This document shows, one piece after another, positions 33,250-42,441 of a DNA stretch of 64,000 nt (position 1 is the first letter of the stretch; every line of letters starts with the position of its first letter). A model generated the notes under the pieces. It saw only the letters and a list, made by a program, of their open reading frames with translations, was not told where the DNA came from and made no database searches. The DNA is from JAIESQ01 sp964495375. GTDB lineage: Bacteria; Planctomycetota; Planctomycetia; Pirellulales; JAEUIK01. The stretch lies in assembly GCA_964495375.1 (NCBI GenBank), contig CAZBWM010000033.1, positions 3,070 through 67,069 on the forward strand. The letters are read 5' to 3'. The translations under genes and the position numbers were made by a program.

Positions 33250-33594
33250 CTGGCACGCGCTTGGTTAGCGTTCGTTCACGGCGGCGCCGACCCGGCGGCC
33301 ACCCCTGGCAAGCAACGCAAGAATCCAACGGGAAAAATTGCGGAAGCAAGGCGAACCTTGTCGCTCGCCGCACATCGAACAGCAGGCCGTCGGGCGCCGG
33401 CTACCATGCCCCTGGGGAGCGGCCCGCCGCGACACTCGCATTCTCGCTGCGTCGCCTGCAATGCTCGCTTCCAGTCTATACGACGAGCCCGCTAAATGTC
33501 ACCCGCCCAGCTTGACGCGCGCCGGCGGCTGGACTCAACTCGGGAGTTCTTTCCGGGCGCCAGTGCGCCCTTTCGTGGGATGGGGGAAGCGGTC

Positions 33595-35541
33595 GTGTGC
33601 GGCATCTTGGCGATTTTTTCACCGCAGGAGCCAGTCTCGCTACCAGCGCTCGAGCGCGGGCTGGCCGTACTCCAACATCGCGGACCTGACGGGCGCCGAC
33701 ACTGGATCGCGCCGCACGGGCGCGTGGCGCTCGGCCATGTGCGGCTTTCGATCATCGATCTCGAGACGGGCGATCAGCCGATCGCCAGTGAAAACGACGA
33801 TCTGCACATCATCGTCAACGGCGAGTTCTATGGTTACGAAGCGATCCAGCGCGAGCTGGTTGAACGCGGCCACAAACTGCGCACCAAGAGCGACAGCGAG
33901 ATCGCACTGCACCTTTATCAAGAGTGTGGCACCCGCGCGCTCCACCGCCTGCGCGGCGAGTTCGCCTGCGTGATCTGGGACGAACCGAATCAGACCTTGA
34001 TCGCCGCCCGCGATCGCTTCGGCATCAAACCGCTCTACTGGACCAGGCATCAGGGGCGTATCTATCTAGCGTCCGAGGCCAAGGCGCTGTTCGCCGCCGG
34101 CGTGCCCGCCCGCTGGGATCACGAGTCGTTCTACCAGTCGATGCACGTCAACTTCGATCAGGACCGTTCGCTGTTCGAAGGCGTGTATCAGGTGCCGCCG
34201 GGTTGCTACCTGCTGGCCACGCCGACACAGGTGCGCATCATCCGCTACTGGGATTTCGACTACCCGCCGGCCGAAGTCTCGCGTTTGCCGGCCGACCCTG
34301 ACAAAGCCATCGCCGCCGAACGAGACCACATCGAAGCGCTGCGGGCCGAGCTGGACGAAGCCGTGCGACTGCGCCTGCGGGCCGACGTACCGGTCGGTTG
34401 CTACCTGTCGGGGGGCATCGATTCTTGTGCCCTGTTGGGGCTGGCCGCGCGACATCATCCGCAGCCGATCAAGGCCTTCACCCTCTGCTTCGACACGGCG
34501 GCTTACAACGAGGAAGAGGTCGCCCGCGAAATGGCGGCCCAAGCCGGGGCCGATTTCTGCCCGCTGCCCGTCACGCAAACGCAATTGGCCGATCATTTCT
34601 CCGACGCCGTCTGGCATGCCGAAGTGATGACGGCCAACCCGCACGGCGTGGCCAAGTACATGCTCAGCCAGATGGTGCGCGACCAGGGCTACAAGGTCGT
34701 GCTCACCGGCGAAGGTTCCGACGAAATCCTCGGCGGTTACGCCCACTTTCGCCGCGACATGCTGCTGTACAACTCCGGCGGGCAAGATCCGGCCGAAGTC
34801 GATCGCCTGCTCGCGCAGCTCACCGCCGAGAACGAAGTCTCGCGTGGGCTGCTGCTGCCGACCGGGTCGCCGCTGTCGATGGACACCGTGCAGCACACGC
34901 TGGGCTTTGTCCCCTCGTGGATGGAAACGCGCAGCGCCAACGCCGTGCGGTATCGCCGGCTGTTTCATCCGCAGTTCGCGGCCGAATTCCCCCAGCGTGA
35001 CGCTTTCCGCGTGTTTCTCAACAAGTTCGACGTCCAAGGGCAGTTGGCCGGCCGCGACCCGGTCAATCAGTCGCTCTATCTCTGGACCCGCTCGACGCTC
35101 TGCAACTACTTGCTCAATTTCCTCGGCGATCGCATGGAGATGGCCCACTCGGTCGAGGGGCGCGTGCCATTCCTGGATCACAAGGTGGTCGAGCGCGTGG
35201 TGCAGTTGCCAGTCTCGCTGAAAATTCGTGGACTGACTGAGAAGTACGTGCTGCGCGAAGCGGTCCGGCCCTACATCACCGACACCGTCTATCGCCGGCA
35301 GAAGCATCCGTTCCTCGCGCCGCCGGCGGCGCTCGACCTCACCGGGCGATTCACGCAACTGCTGCAAGACACGCTGCGCGGGCCGTCCCTCGAAGCGCTA
35401 CCATTCTTCGATCAGCGGGCGATTATCGAGCTGCTGGACAAGCTGCCCGAGTTGCCCGAGAGCAAACGCAGCGGCGTGAGCTTCATTCTCACGACCGTGG
35501 CCAGCGCCTGCGTGCTGCAACAGCGCTACGGGCTGGGGTGA
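33595..35541 (+). CDS. asnB: Asparagine synthase (glutamine-hydrolysing)
   Basis: A 648-residue two-domain amidotransferase. GTG 33595 is chosen because it places Cys next (CGILAIF), as the N-terminal nucleophile of Ntn-type glutaminases must be Cys2; GGGGGAAG lies just upstream. The glutaminase domain includes LQHRGPDGRRHW and NGEFYGYEAIQREL. The synthetase domain carries the ATP pyrophosphatase loop LSGGIDSCALLGL, and VLTGEGSDEILGGY later. It makes asparagine, or an amide in a modified sugar or peptide as many planctomycete paralogues may. No cluster partners are visible. Confidence 0.93.
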   Translation: MCGILAIFSPQEPVSLPALERGLAVLQHRGPDGRRHWIAPHGRVALGHVRLSIIDLETGDQPIASENDDLHIIVNGEFYGYEAIQRELVERGHKLRTKSDSEIALHLYQECGTRALHRLRGEFACVIWDEPNQTLIAARDRFGIKPLYWTRHQGRIYLASEAKALFAAGVPARWDHESFYQSMHVNFDQDRSLFEGVYQVPPGCYLLATPTQVRIIRYWDFDYPPAEVSRLPADPDKAIAAERDHIEALRAELDEAVRLRLRADVPVGCYLSGGIDSCALLGLAARHHPQPIKAFTLCFDTAAYNEEEVAREMAAQAGADFCPLPVTQTQLADHFSDAVWHAEVMTANPHGVAKYMLSQMVRDQGYKVVLTGEGSDEILGGYAHFRRDMLLYNSGGQDPAEVDRLLAQLTAENEVSRGLLLPTGSPLSMDTVQHTLGFVPSWMETRSANAVRYRRLFHPQFAAEFPQRDAFRVFLNKFDVQGQLAGRDPVNQSLYLWTRSTLCNYLLNFLGDRMEMAHSVEGRVPFLDHKVVERVVQLPVSLKIRGLTEKYVLREAVRPYITDTVYRRQKHPFLAPPAALDLTGRFTQLLQDTLRGPSLEALPFFDQRAIIELLDKLPELPESKRSGVSFILTTVASACVLQQRYGLG

Positions 35542-35578
35542 GTACGCTCGACGTTAAGCGAAGTGCGACACGGATGCT

Positions 35579-35690
35579 GTTAGCCGCGGGATTCATCCCG
35601 CGCGCTAGCTCGTTCGACTTTCTGATCGGTGTAATCGTTGTTGAAGTGACATCGCGCAAGCTAGCGCGCGGAGCAAGCTCCGCGGCTAAC
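35579..35690. repeat. R2 palindromic units as an inverted pair (second pair)
   Basis: Units at 35579-35612 (GTTAGCCGCGGGATTCATCC ... CGCGCTAGCTCG) and 35658-35690 (AGCTAGCGCGCGGAGCAAGC ... CGCGGCTAAC) in opposite orientation, 45 bases apart. The spacer contains TTGTTGAAGTGACATCGCG, resembling the spacer of the 32.1 kb pair (TTGAAGTCGCGACGTCG), so the pair behaves as one unit. Confidence 0.85.
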
Positions 35691-35723
35691 AGTCGCTGAC
35701 GTGTTTCAAGATTGAGAGTTCGT

Positions 35724-36833
35724 CTATGCAGCCAGCCGGCGATAAAGTTGATGAATGAACGTGGCGTTGTCGCACTGCAAGTAGTGCATCACGCCCCCCA
35801 TGCGCGAATAGCTTTTGCAGAATCGCAGATAGTACGCGGGGTTCGACTTGGGCGGTTCCCCTTGGGTCCAATCCCAGTTACCGCCGTCTTGCAGGTCGAC
35901 CACGTACAGGCTCATGTTCGTCAGCACGGGCAGGCCGTCTTGCAAGCGCAGGTTGTTCACGCAACTCACACTCTTCTCGAACACCTGCGGCCCCATGATC
36001 GCCGAGCCGACCGACAGCACGACGCCCCCCTCCAACTGCGCGACGGAGCCGCCGAACAGCTTGAAATCCAGCTCGGCCCCGCGGCCGATCGCCGAACCGC
36101 TGAAGACCGGATGATTGGCGATGATGTCGTAGCCGACGCCCGGGTGGACCGTCACCGGCACGCCGTGGCGATAAGCCTGCGCGAGAATCGAAGCCTGTTT
36201 CCAGCGGTGCTCGATGCGCGTGTGCCCGGCCAACCAGCCTTGCGAGCGCATCGCCGTCAGCAAGTCGGCCCGCGCTGCCGTGAGCGGATGGGCCGGCTCA
36301 GCAGAAATCGCAGCAGTCAGTTCGTCGACCGACGGCAGCGTGACTCCGTCCTCGTGAATCAAGCGACCGAGCGACCGGCCATAGCCCAAGCCATCGAGCG
36401 CGCCGGCCATGATCGCGCGGTGAATGTTCGTGGCCGTCTCGTCCCAGGTGCCGAACGTGCCCGTGGCGACGTTCATCTCGACACTCTCGGTCGAAGCGCC
36501 GAACCAGGCGTATTCCCAATCGTGGATCGTGCCGGCGCCGTTGGTCGCCAGGTGCGTGAGCTGATCGGCGGCCATCAAACGTTCGAGAATCTGCGCAGCG
36601 CCGTTGCGCAGCAGATGCGCGCCGTAGATCAGCATCACCGCGGCGCCACGCTGGCGGGCCGAGCGGATATCGGCCGCCGCCCGCTCGATCAAAGCCGCGT
36701 TGGCCGGCGAACAGGGCTTGGGCTCGGCGCCCGGGTCGATCAGGATCTCAGCCGCGCGCGTCAGGTGATGCCGCTCGCTGAGCGGAAACACCTTGAGCCG
36801 GCTGAGATCCAACGGTTCAACGGCCATCGACAC
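35724..36833 (-). CDS. Deoxyhypusine-synthase-like protein, function uncertain
   Basis: A 369-residue soluble protein. THLATNGAGTIHDWEYAWFG, MNVATGTFGTWDET, VPVTVHPGVGYDIIANHP and EGGVVLSVGSAIMGPQVFEK recall the NAD-binding core of deoxyhypusine synthase and its bacterial relatives, which use a spermidine-like amine on a protein or amide. The catalytic lysine could not be confidently placed, so an NAD-dependent lyase/transferase of unknown substrate is a fair reading. It begins 2 bases after the stop of the upstream secreted-protein gene, which implies coupling. Confidence 0.5.
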   Translation of the reverse strand: MSMAVEPLDLSRLKVFPLSERHHLTRAAEILIDPGAEPKPCSPANAALIERAAADIRSARQRGAAVMLIYGAHLLRNGAAQILERLMAADQLTHLATNGAGTIHDWEYAWFGASTESVEMNVATGTFGTWDETATNIHRAIMAGALDGLGYGRSLGRLIHEDGVTLPSVDELTAAISAEPAHPLTAARADLLTAMRSQGWLAGHTRIEHRWKQASILAQAYRHGVPVTVHPGVGYDIIANHPVFSGSAIGRGAELDFKLFGGSVAQLEGGVVLSVGSAIMGPQVFEKSVSCVNNLRLQDGLPVLTNMSLYVVDLQDGGNWDWTQGEPPKSNPAYYLRFCKSYSRMGGVMHYLQCDNATFIHQLYRRLAA

Positions 36834-36835
36834 GC

Positions 36836-38797
36836 TTACCGCGTCCGCACCGCGCCAGGCTGCGGAGTGCCGGGGCGGGCGCCAATCTTCGGATTACGCG
36901 CCGCGAGCACTTGCTTGTTCACGACGAACGTCACCGCGAACCAGCCCGTCTCCTCGGTCGTCACGAACATGCCGGCCGGGCCGAAGTAGTGCTCGACCTT
37001 CTCGAACTCCGGCAGCGTGCGACCATCGAACTGAGACTCGCGAACCACCCCCTCCTGAGCGCCGAGCACCGTGTTCATCAAACCGGCCATCAGCGTCTTG
37101 GCCTCGGGCATGCGGTTCTGGCGCGTCATCTCGTAAGTCACGCGCTGTGAGCGGTTCTGCCGCACATAGCCGCGGAAACTATTCTGCGAAGCGCCGAGCC
37201 GCTGCATCTCGTCGTCGAGCAGGCGGAAGTCGGGCGAGGCCGCCAGGTTGTCGGCAGGGGCTCGCGGCGCCAACACCATCTCGAGGAAATCGGTGTGCGA
37301 GGCCACGAACAAGTGCCCATGCGCCACCACGATGGCCGAACGGGGCAACAGTCGATCCGAGGTCTCTCCCTCGGGGCCCGCGCCGTCGCCGCCGACGGGC
37401 GACTTGGCTTCGCCGTCGATTTCTACCTGCGGCAATTCGAGTTGCTCTTCGACCAACTCCCAGACATCGAAGCCGCCAATCGTGCGGCGCTTGACGTTGG
37501 GGTCGGTTTCCATCGAGCGGCGGATCGTCTCGGCGACCGCGCGGTCGTTCGTGATGTTGATCGCCACGCAGACGCGCTCGCTGCTGGGCGTGATCGGCGT
37601 GTGATAGTCGACGATCGCCGTCACCCGCTGGCCGAGGTGATCGATAAGATCGCGCTGCAGGTCGATGCGTGGGCCGTTGGGGTCGTCGCGGAGGCTTTCC
37701 TTCACTTCGGTCCAGACGCCCGTGTCTCCTTCGCCGAACATGCTGTCGAAGAAGGGCTCGAAATGGGCCTCGGCCGTCTTGGCGTCGACGCTGGCCGACA
37801 CGTAGGTGCCGACGTCACGCGGCACCCAACTCGGCGGCGGCACCGGCGCGGCGTTCGGGAACGCCAGCATGTTCATCGACTTCTCCCAAGGCTTGGGAGC
37901 GTAGATCGCCGTCCGCATCAGGAAGTCGTAGCGGTCGGTCGCCACTTGCACGAAACCGCCCGCCCCTTGTAGCGCGCCAAAGCCCACCTTCAGGGCGTTC
38001 TTCTGACGCTCGGCATTGCGGGCCGAAGCATCGTCGGCCGGGCGGCTCGCTCGCATGGCCGTGGCCAGCCCGAACGGTTCGATCCACCAGCGGACGTGCG
38101 GCGCGTCGGGGCCCGCTTCGGCCGCACAACGCTCCATCACGGCGCGGAACGCGGGGAGCGTCCCCAGCGAGTCGGCGGCCGGCTTCGCCCCGATGCGCTT
38201 GACGATCCCTTCGACGACCAGCAACTGATCGGCGACGATCAGCACGTTGTCTTTCAAGCAAAGCGCGGTGCGCTGCGGCTGCTTCTCACCCTTGGCGGGG
38301 GGCAACTCGTAGACCACGATCGCGGCGCCGTTCAGGTCGCGCTTCACCGTCTTCGCCCGCTGCGCCGTGAACCGCTTGGCGATGTCGGCCAAAAGCTGCT
38401 TGGCCTGCGCCTCGCGATCGGTGATATCGACCAACAGCACCGCGGCCGGCGGGGTCGCCTTCGCGTGCACCATGCCCATCGAAACTTCGCGGGCCGGAAC
38501 GGTGCTGAGCTCGTCCCAGGTGAGACCCAGTCGGTTGTACGTCTCCGCGAACTTGTCGCGCAACTGCTGCCGCAAGTCTTCGACGAACGGCTCCATCGCC
38601 GGATCGGCGATCAACTGTCCGATCAACGTCTGATCGAATCGCGCCGAGACATCCGCGAAGTTCGAGATCGACACCATGCCGCGCGTCGTGTTCGGCAGCA
38701 ATGTGTCGGCCAGCGGAGCCGCGGTGGCCGAGCTGGTGCATAACAAGCCGACGATCCAGAGCCAGGCATATCCGGTTGCGGGCAGCGAGCGGTGCAC
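36836..38797 (-). CDS. Large exported protein of unknown function
   Basis: A 653-residue protein starting at GTG 38797, with GAGGAG seven bases upstream; a longer frame to 38899 lacks such a site. It has a signal peptide (HRSLPATGYAWLWIVGLLCT, cleavage near SATAAP). The mature part is alpha/beta with repeated hydrophobic strands (AVLLVDITD, AAIVVYELPP, VLIVADQLLVVEGI, RSAIVVAHGHLFVAS), a layout like planctomycete DUF3352-type proteins that I cannot name with certainty. No catalytic motif is apparent. Co-transcribed with the deoxyhypusine-synthase-like gene. Confidence 0.7.
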   Translation of the reverse strand: MHRSLPATGYAWLWIVGLLCTSSATAAPLADTLLPNTTRGMVSISNFADVSARFDQTLIGQLIADPAMEPFVEDLRQQLRDKFAETYNRLGLTWDELSTVPAREVSMGMVHAKATPPAAVLLVDITDREAQAKQLLADIAKRFTAQRAKTVKRDLNGAAIVVYELPPAKGEKQPQRTALCLKDNVLIVADQLLVVEGIVKRIGAKPAADSLGTLPAFRAVMERCAAEAGPDAPHVRWWIEPFGLATAMRASRPADDASARNAERQKNALKVGFGALQGAGGFVQVATDRYDFLMRTAIYAPKPWEKSMNMLAFPNAAPVPPPSWVPRDVGTYVSASVDAKTAEAHFEPFFDSMFGEGDTGVWTEVKESLRDDPNGPRIDLQRDLIDHLGQRVTAIVDYHTPITPSSERVCVAINITNDRAVAETIRRSMETDPNVKRRTIGGFDVWELVEEQLELPQVEIDGEAKSPVGGDGAGPEGETSDRLLPRSAIVVAHGHLFVASHTDFLEMVLAPRAPADNLAASPDFRLLDDEMQRLGASQNSFRGYVRQNRSQRVTYEMTRQNRMPEAKTLMAGLMNTVLGAQEGVVRESQFDGRTLPEFEKVEHYFGPAGMFVTTEETGWFAVTFVVNKQVLAARNPKIGARPGTPQPGAVRTR

Positions 38798-39409
38798 TCG
38801 GTCTCTCCTCAAATCGAAAACGGACTTCCCCTCGGACGCCACCGGTTCAACTCCCCGCGACACAGCGTGCCATCGCAGCACAACCGTTCCAACCGGCATC
38901 GACTATCTCGTCCGGCATTTACCGAAAAGTTTAGGGCATCGAATACCGTCGTCGGAGAGGCATACAGCTTCGCAACTTTGCGCAGACGCCTCTTTTTACC
39001 ACTGCTCGTAACGCTCGGGCAACGACCGACCATCCGAAATCCGAAATTTTTTCAATCGCCGACAAGTCTATAAAGGACAATCCCTTGCGACGAAATTCAA
39101 CGCTCCGGCACGTGGGCATTTTCAAGCATTTACCTCCACCCGCTCGACTTGGGCACGACGCATAGCCGATCGGCCCACCGCCGCGCCACGCGGGCAGACG
39201 TCAGGCTCGCAAAGCGTTACGCGCCTTGGTCTCGGCCGCAATCCACACACGCGCCAGCGTGAGCGATCGCGCGCAGTCGCCTGGCAGCAATCGTTGCGCC
39301 AAAGGGCTCGTCAATGTTACAGCAATCGTCAACTCATGCCGACTCCACAGAATCGCCGGGCGGCGATGCATCTTGCGCAAGCTAGCCAGAACGTTGATAA
39401 TTGCCCGCT
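38798..39409. other. Non-coding gap between divergent genes
   Basis: About 600 bases with no supported gene. Short frames on both strands have no recognisable domain. The AT-richer segment around 39040-39080 (AAATTTTTTCAATC ... TATAAAGG) is the likeliest promoter zone. I see no tRNA or structured RNA. Confidence 0.4.
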
Positions 39410-40846
39410 ATGAAGCAGTTCGACCACGAGAGCTTGTGTCACGATCCGCTGCACGGCTACATCGCGTTCACTTCGGCGCATGGACTGCCAGCCGCGGAGG
39501 CTGCTGAGGAACACCTCATCGATCATCCGTGGGTGCAACGGATGCGGCAGATCCATCAATTGCAGACCGCCTGGTGGGTGTTCCCTACTGCCGAGCACAC
39601 GCGCTTTCAGCACATCGTCGGCGTGATGCACCTGGGAAGCCGCGCGGCCGCCGCGCTCTACGACAGCCTGGCCGACGTCTGCCCCGACGCGCCCAGCCGT
39701 GGTTACGTCGAATCGCTCTTGCGCGTCGCTGGACTCTTGCACGACGTCGGGCATGGCCCCTTCGGGCACTTCTTCGACGAACACTACCTGGCCGACTATG
39801 GGCTGACGCACGAAACGCTTGGTTCGGCGATCATCAAAAGCCAGTTGGGCGACATCATCCGCCGCTTGCGCCGCAACCCCAACAGTCAATTGGCCTCGCA
39901 CGAAACGCTTGACCCTGAGCACGTCGCTTACTTAATCACCCGACCGACGGCCGCCGACACCACCAGTGCCACTGCCGACCCTAGCGCCGCCGGCGCCAAC
40001 CTCGCCCCCACCTGGCTCCGCTTCTTGCGCAGCTTGTTCAGTGGGCTCTACACGATCGACAACATGGATTTTGTGCTCCGCGACGCCTATATGTCGGGCT
40101 ACAACACGCGGGCCTTTGATCTCGAACGACTGCTGCACTACAGCTTCTTCAGTCCGTCGGGGCTCACGCTGCACGCGCGCGGGATCGCCGCCTTGGCGAA
40201 CTTCGTTGGCGTGCGAGCGCAACTGTTTCGCGCGGTCTACTTCCATCGCACGGTGCGGGCAATCGACCTGGCGCTCGCCGAACTGTTCGCCGACAGCAAG
40301 GCGTACGTCTTTCCTGGCAATCCGCTCGAACGCCTGGACCTGTATCAGCAGTTCACCGAATGGTCGCTGTTGGTCGACGTCGCCCGCTGGCCCACGAGCG
40401 ACGACCCCGTCAAGCGCGAGCTGGGGCTGCGCTGGCAGCGGCTGTTGGCGCGCAAGCTCCCTTGGCGGATGGCGTGCGAGCGAACGCGGTTCTTCGCCGC
40501 CGGTGAAGCCGAGCGCGGCAGCATTTTCAGCAGCCAGCGGTTTGTCGAACAAGCGCTCCGCGATCGGCTGCCGCGCGAGCTGCGCGACATGCCGCTACGG
40601 GTCGATCTCGCGCGCCACGTCCATCGGCCCGGCACGCGCGGGCCGGCGGCCGGGCAGAACTTTCTCTACGACTCGGCCAGCGGCGTCACGCGCCCCTTGA
40701 TGGATAACGAGCTGCTCCGCCAGATTCCGCTCAGCTCGCGGATCTGCCGCATCTACACGCAAACTTCGGGGCACGATCGCCAACTGGCCACCGCGCTCGA
40801 TTCGCTGCTTGGAACCGAGAGTGAAGACGATCGCACGAACATGTAG
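39410..40846 (+). CDS. HD-domain phosphohydrolase (SAMHD1/dGTPase-like)
   Basis: A 478-residue protein. The HD metal site is spelled by HTRFQHIVGVMHLG (first His), LLHDVGHGPFGHFFDEHYL (HD pair plus downstream His) and a later Asp in NMDFVLRDAYMSG. The N-terminal HDPLHGYIAFT is the typical opening of this HD clade, whose members cleave dNTP triphosphates or related nucleotides. The C-terminal ~150 residues look family-specific. ATG 39410 is used; TTG 39401 is possible. Confidence 0.9.
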   Translation: MKQFDHESLCHDPLHGYIAFTSAHGLPAAEAAEEHLIDHPWVQRMRQIHQLQTAWWVFPTAEHTRFQHIVGVMHLGSRAAAALYDSLADVCPDAPSRGYVESLLRVAGLLHDVGHGPFGHFFDEHYLADYGLTHETLGSAIIKSQLGDIIRRLRRNPNSQLASHETLDPEHVAYLITRPTAADTTSATADPSAAGANLAPTWLRFLRSLFSGLYTIDNMDFVLRDAYMSGYNTRAFDLERLLHYSFFSPSGLTLHARGIAALANFVGVRAQLFRAVYFHRTVRAIDLALAELFADSKAYVFPGNPLERLDLYQQFTEWSLLVDVARWPTSDDPVKRELGLRWQRLLARKLPWRMACERTRFFAAGEAERGSIFSSQRFVEQALRDRLPRELRDMPLRVDLARHVHRPGTRGPAAGQNFLYDSASGVTRPLMDNELLRQIPLSSRICRIYTQTSGHDRQLATALDSLLGTESEDDRTNM

Positions 40847-40894
40847 GCGCGAAGGCCATTGAACGATGAGCAGCGGTTTCAAGACCCGATTTGG

Positions 40895-40921
40895 CTGCCA
40901 CTGCTGGCTTGCCCAGCAGTG
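40895..40921. repeat. R1 short hairpin
   Basis: CTGCCACTGCTGGCTTGCCC then AGCAGTG, the same hairpin as at 10088-10112 and 13348-13378. Confidence 0.75.
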
Positions 40922-41350
40922 CGGGCACGCGAGTCGTTCCGGCTTCGGTGTCTGGAACCGCCGAGCTTGCCACGATCCAGAGCCCTGCACGTCGTCGAAG
41001 GTGGTTCCTGACACCGTCGGCACCAAAGGGCACGCGAGTCGTTCAGGCGTCGGTCGATCGTGGTTCGTTCACTCACCTGCTCAACTCTCTGCTGCTCACC
41101 TGTATTCGCCCGCAGGGCGCGACTCCTATCCCTTGCGGCGCTGCGCGCGTGAGGTTCACCACCACGACACCACGATGACCAAGCGCTTACCATGACTCGT
41201 CACACGAGCCGCGAATTGGAACTACGTTGACCACGAATTCCACAGATCACATGGATGAGAAGAGACCCGATTCCACTATCCGTGCAATTCGTGCCATCCT
41301 TGGTCGAAATCTTCTTGGTCCAAAGCTCCGTCATCCAAGGACTCCATTGG

Positions 41351-41490
41351 TCTTGGACGCAAATTGGACGCACGTTGGACGCAAACATTTGCCGTTTTGC
41401 GTCCAAGAATAAGCCCATGTACCACAAGCACTTAAAGGCCGGTAACACGAGCTTTGGACGGTTTGGACGCAAAATCCCGGAACACTTTAT
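41351..41490. repeat. R5 element, copy 1 (TTGGACGC arrays)
   Basis: Three direct TTGGACGC words at 41353, 41364 and 41375 (11-base period), an inverted copy TTTTGCGTCCAA at 41395, and two more TTTGGACG words at 41453 and 41462, ending in GGACGCAAAATCCCGGAACA then CTTTAT (to 41490). The last 29 bases match 63667-63695 (opposite strand) at 28 positions. Confidence 0.85.
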
Positions 41491-41585
41491 CGCAGAGGCC
41501 CTCAGGCCATTGTCTGCTGGCTATGGTCGCCCTGCGGGCGCGAAGCGTAGAGAAAGCGATCCAGGGGAACAGAGAGTAGTGCCGC

Positions 41586-42431
41586 TCAAGGCCGCTGGCT
41601 GGCCAGTTCGCGCAGGTTCTGCTGTACGCGCTCGACGAAGCCGGTGGGGTTTTCGAGCATTGCCAGGTGCCCCGAACCGGGGACCGTGTCGACGCGGCAG
41701 TTCGGCAGGTTGGCGGCCAGAAAATCGCGCGTGGCCGCGAACGGCGTCCATTCGTCGTACAGCGCGACGATCGGTTGCCGCACCCGGCAGATTTGCTCGG
41801 CCGTGAGCCCCGCCGGGAGAAAGACATCCTCGGCGGCGGTCGTCGTCGTCAACGGACCAAGCTGGGCGAGCCAGCGCACGCCCGGCGCACCCATTCGCTC
41901 GGTGAGCACGTTGCGCTGGGCATCGGTCAGTGTGGGCAGCGCGTCGAACAGCCGGCGAAAGTCGACCGTGTCGCCGATCTCGATGCCGGCCGCCTGAAAG
42001 CTATCGCGCAGGCCCGTCCAGACTTCGGCGCTCCCCATGTTCGGTTCGAGGTGTGCCAGCCCGGGAAAGTAGGTGTCGCAAAGAATGATGCCGGCGATGC
42101 GCTCCGGCTCGTCGAGGGCCGACTGCATGGTCGCCACGCCGCCGAAGCTGTGCCCCACGACCAGCGCCGGGCCGAGCCCCAGCCGCTCGTGCAGTTGACG
42201 GAAGTCGCTGGCGATACTGTCCGACGTATAGCCAGTGGGCGGCGCGGCGCTCAGCCCGTGCCCGCGCAAATCGAACGTGGTGACGCGAAACTCGGCGGCC
42301 AGCGTGGTGACGATTCCGGAGAATAGCCACATCGCCTGGTTGCTGGTGAAGCCATGCACGAGCACGACATCGGGTCCGGCGCCATGCTGCTGATAGTGAC
42401 ACTCGAATCCGTCGAGCGCGAGGCGCGGCAT
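41586..42431 (-). CDS. Alpha/beta hydrolase, last gene of the megasynthase operon
   Basis: A 281-residue alpha/beta-hydrolase-fold enzyme. The oxyanion region is VLVHGFTSNQAMW, the nucleophile elbow is GHSFGGV (Ser near residue 95), and the terminal His lies in VPGSGHLAMLENP; the acid is probably in the DEWTPF segment. It starts 10 bases after the ACP gene and so belongs to the megasynthase operon. The obvious inferred role is thioesterase-like release or hydrolysis of the polyketide/fatty acyl product. Confidence 0.88.
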   Translation of the reverse strand: MPRLALDGFECHYQQHGAGPDVVLVHGFTSNQAMWLFSGIVTTLAAEFRVTTFDLRGHGLSAAPPTGYTSDSIASDFRQLHERLGLGPALVVGHSFGGVATMQSALDEPERIAGIILCDTYFPGLAHLEPNMGSAEVWTGLRDSFQAAGIEIGDTVDFRRLFDALPTLTDAQRNVLTERMGAPGVRWLAQLGPLTTTTAAEDVFLPAGLTAEQICRVRQPIVALYDEWTPFAATRDFLAANLPNCRVDTVPGSGHLAMLENPTGFVERVQQNLRELASQRP

Positions 42432-42441
42432 GGTGGCATCC

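Larger units (their letters stand above)
40847..41585. other. Repeat-rich intergenic region, no gene supported
   Basis: Holds the R1 hairpin (40895-40921), two direct copies of GGGCACGCGAGTCGTTC (around 40922 and 41029), part of the R4 word (41004-41021), and the R5 element (41351-41490, listed separately). Open frames on both strands are short, lack domains and run across repeat borders. It resembles a landing zone for small elements between hydrolase genes. Confidence 0.5.

Noticed and set aside
34066..35367. A 433-codon minus-strand frame opposite asnB
   Set aside because: The product is His/Gln/Arg-rich and lacks any recognisable fold, while the opposite strand encodes a complete asparagine synthase.
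38900..39400. A structured RNA or tRNA in the long gap before the HD hydrolase gene
   Set aside because: No T-loop GTTCGANTC-like word with matching acceptor stem and no strong nested stems were found.
41200..41472. A 90-codon minus-strand frame in the TTGGACGC repeat region
   Set aside because: Its sequence is produced by the repeat words themselves (repeated ASNVRP/SKR-type residues), and its end lies in the shared 29-base repeat border; no domain or start signal.
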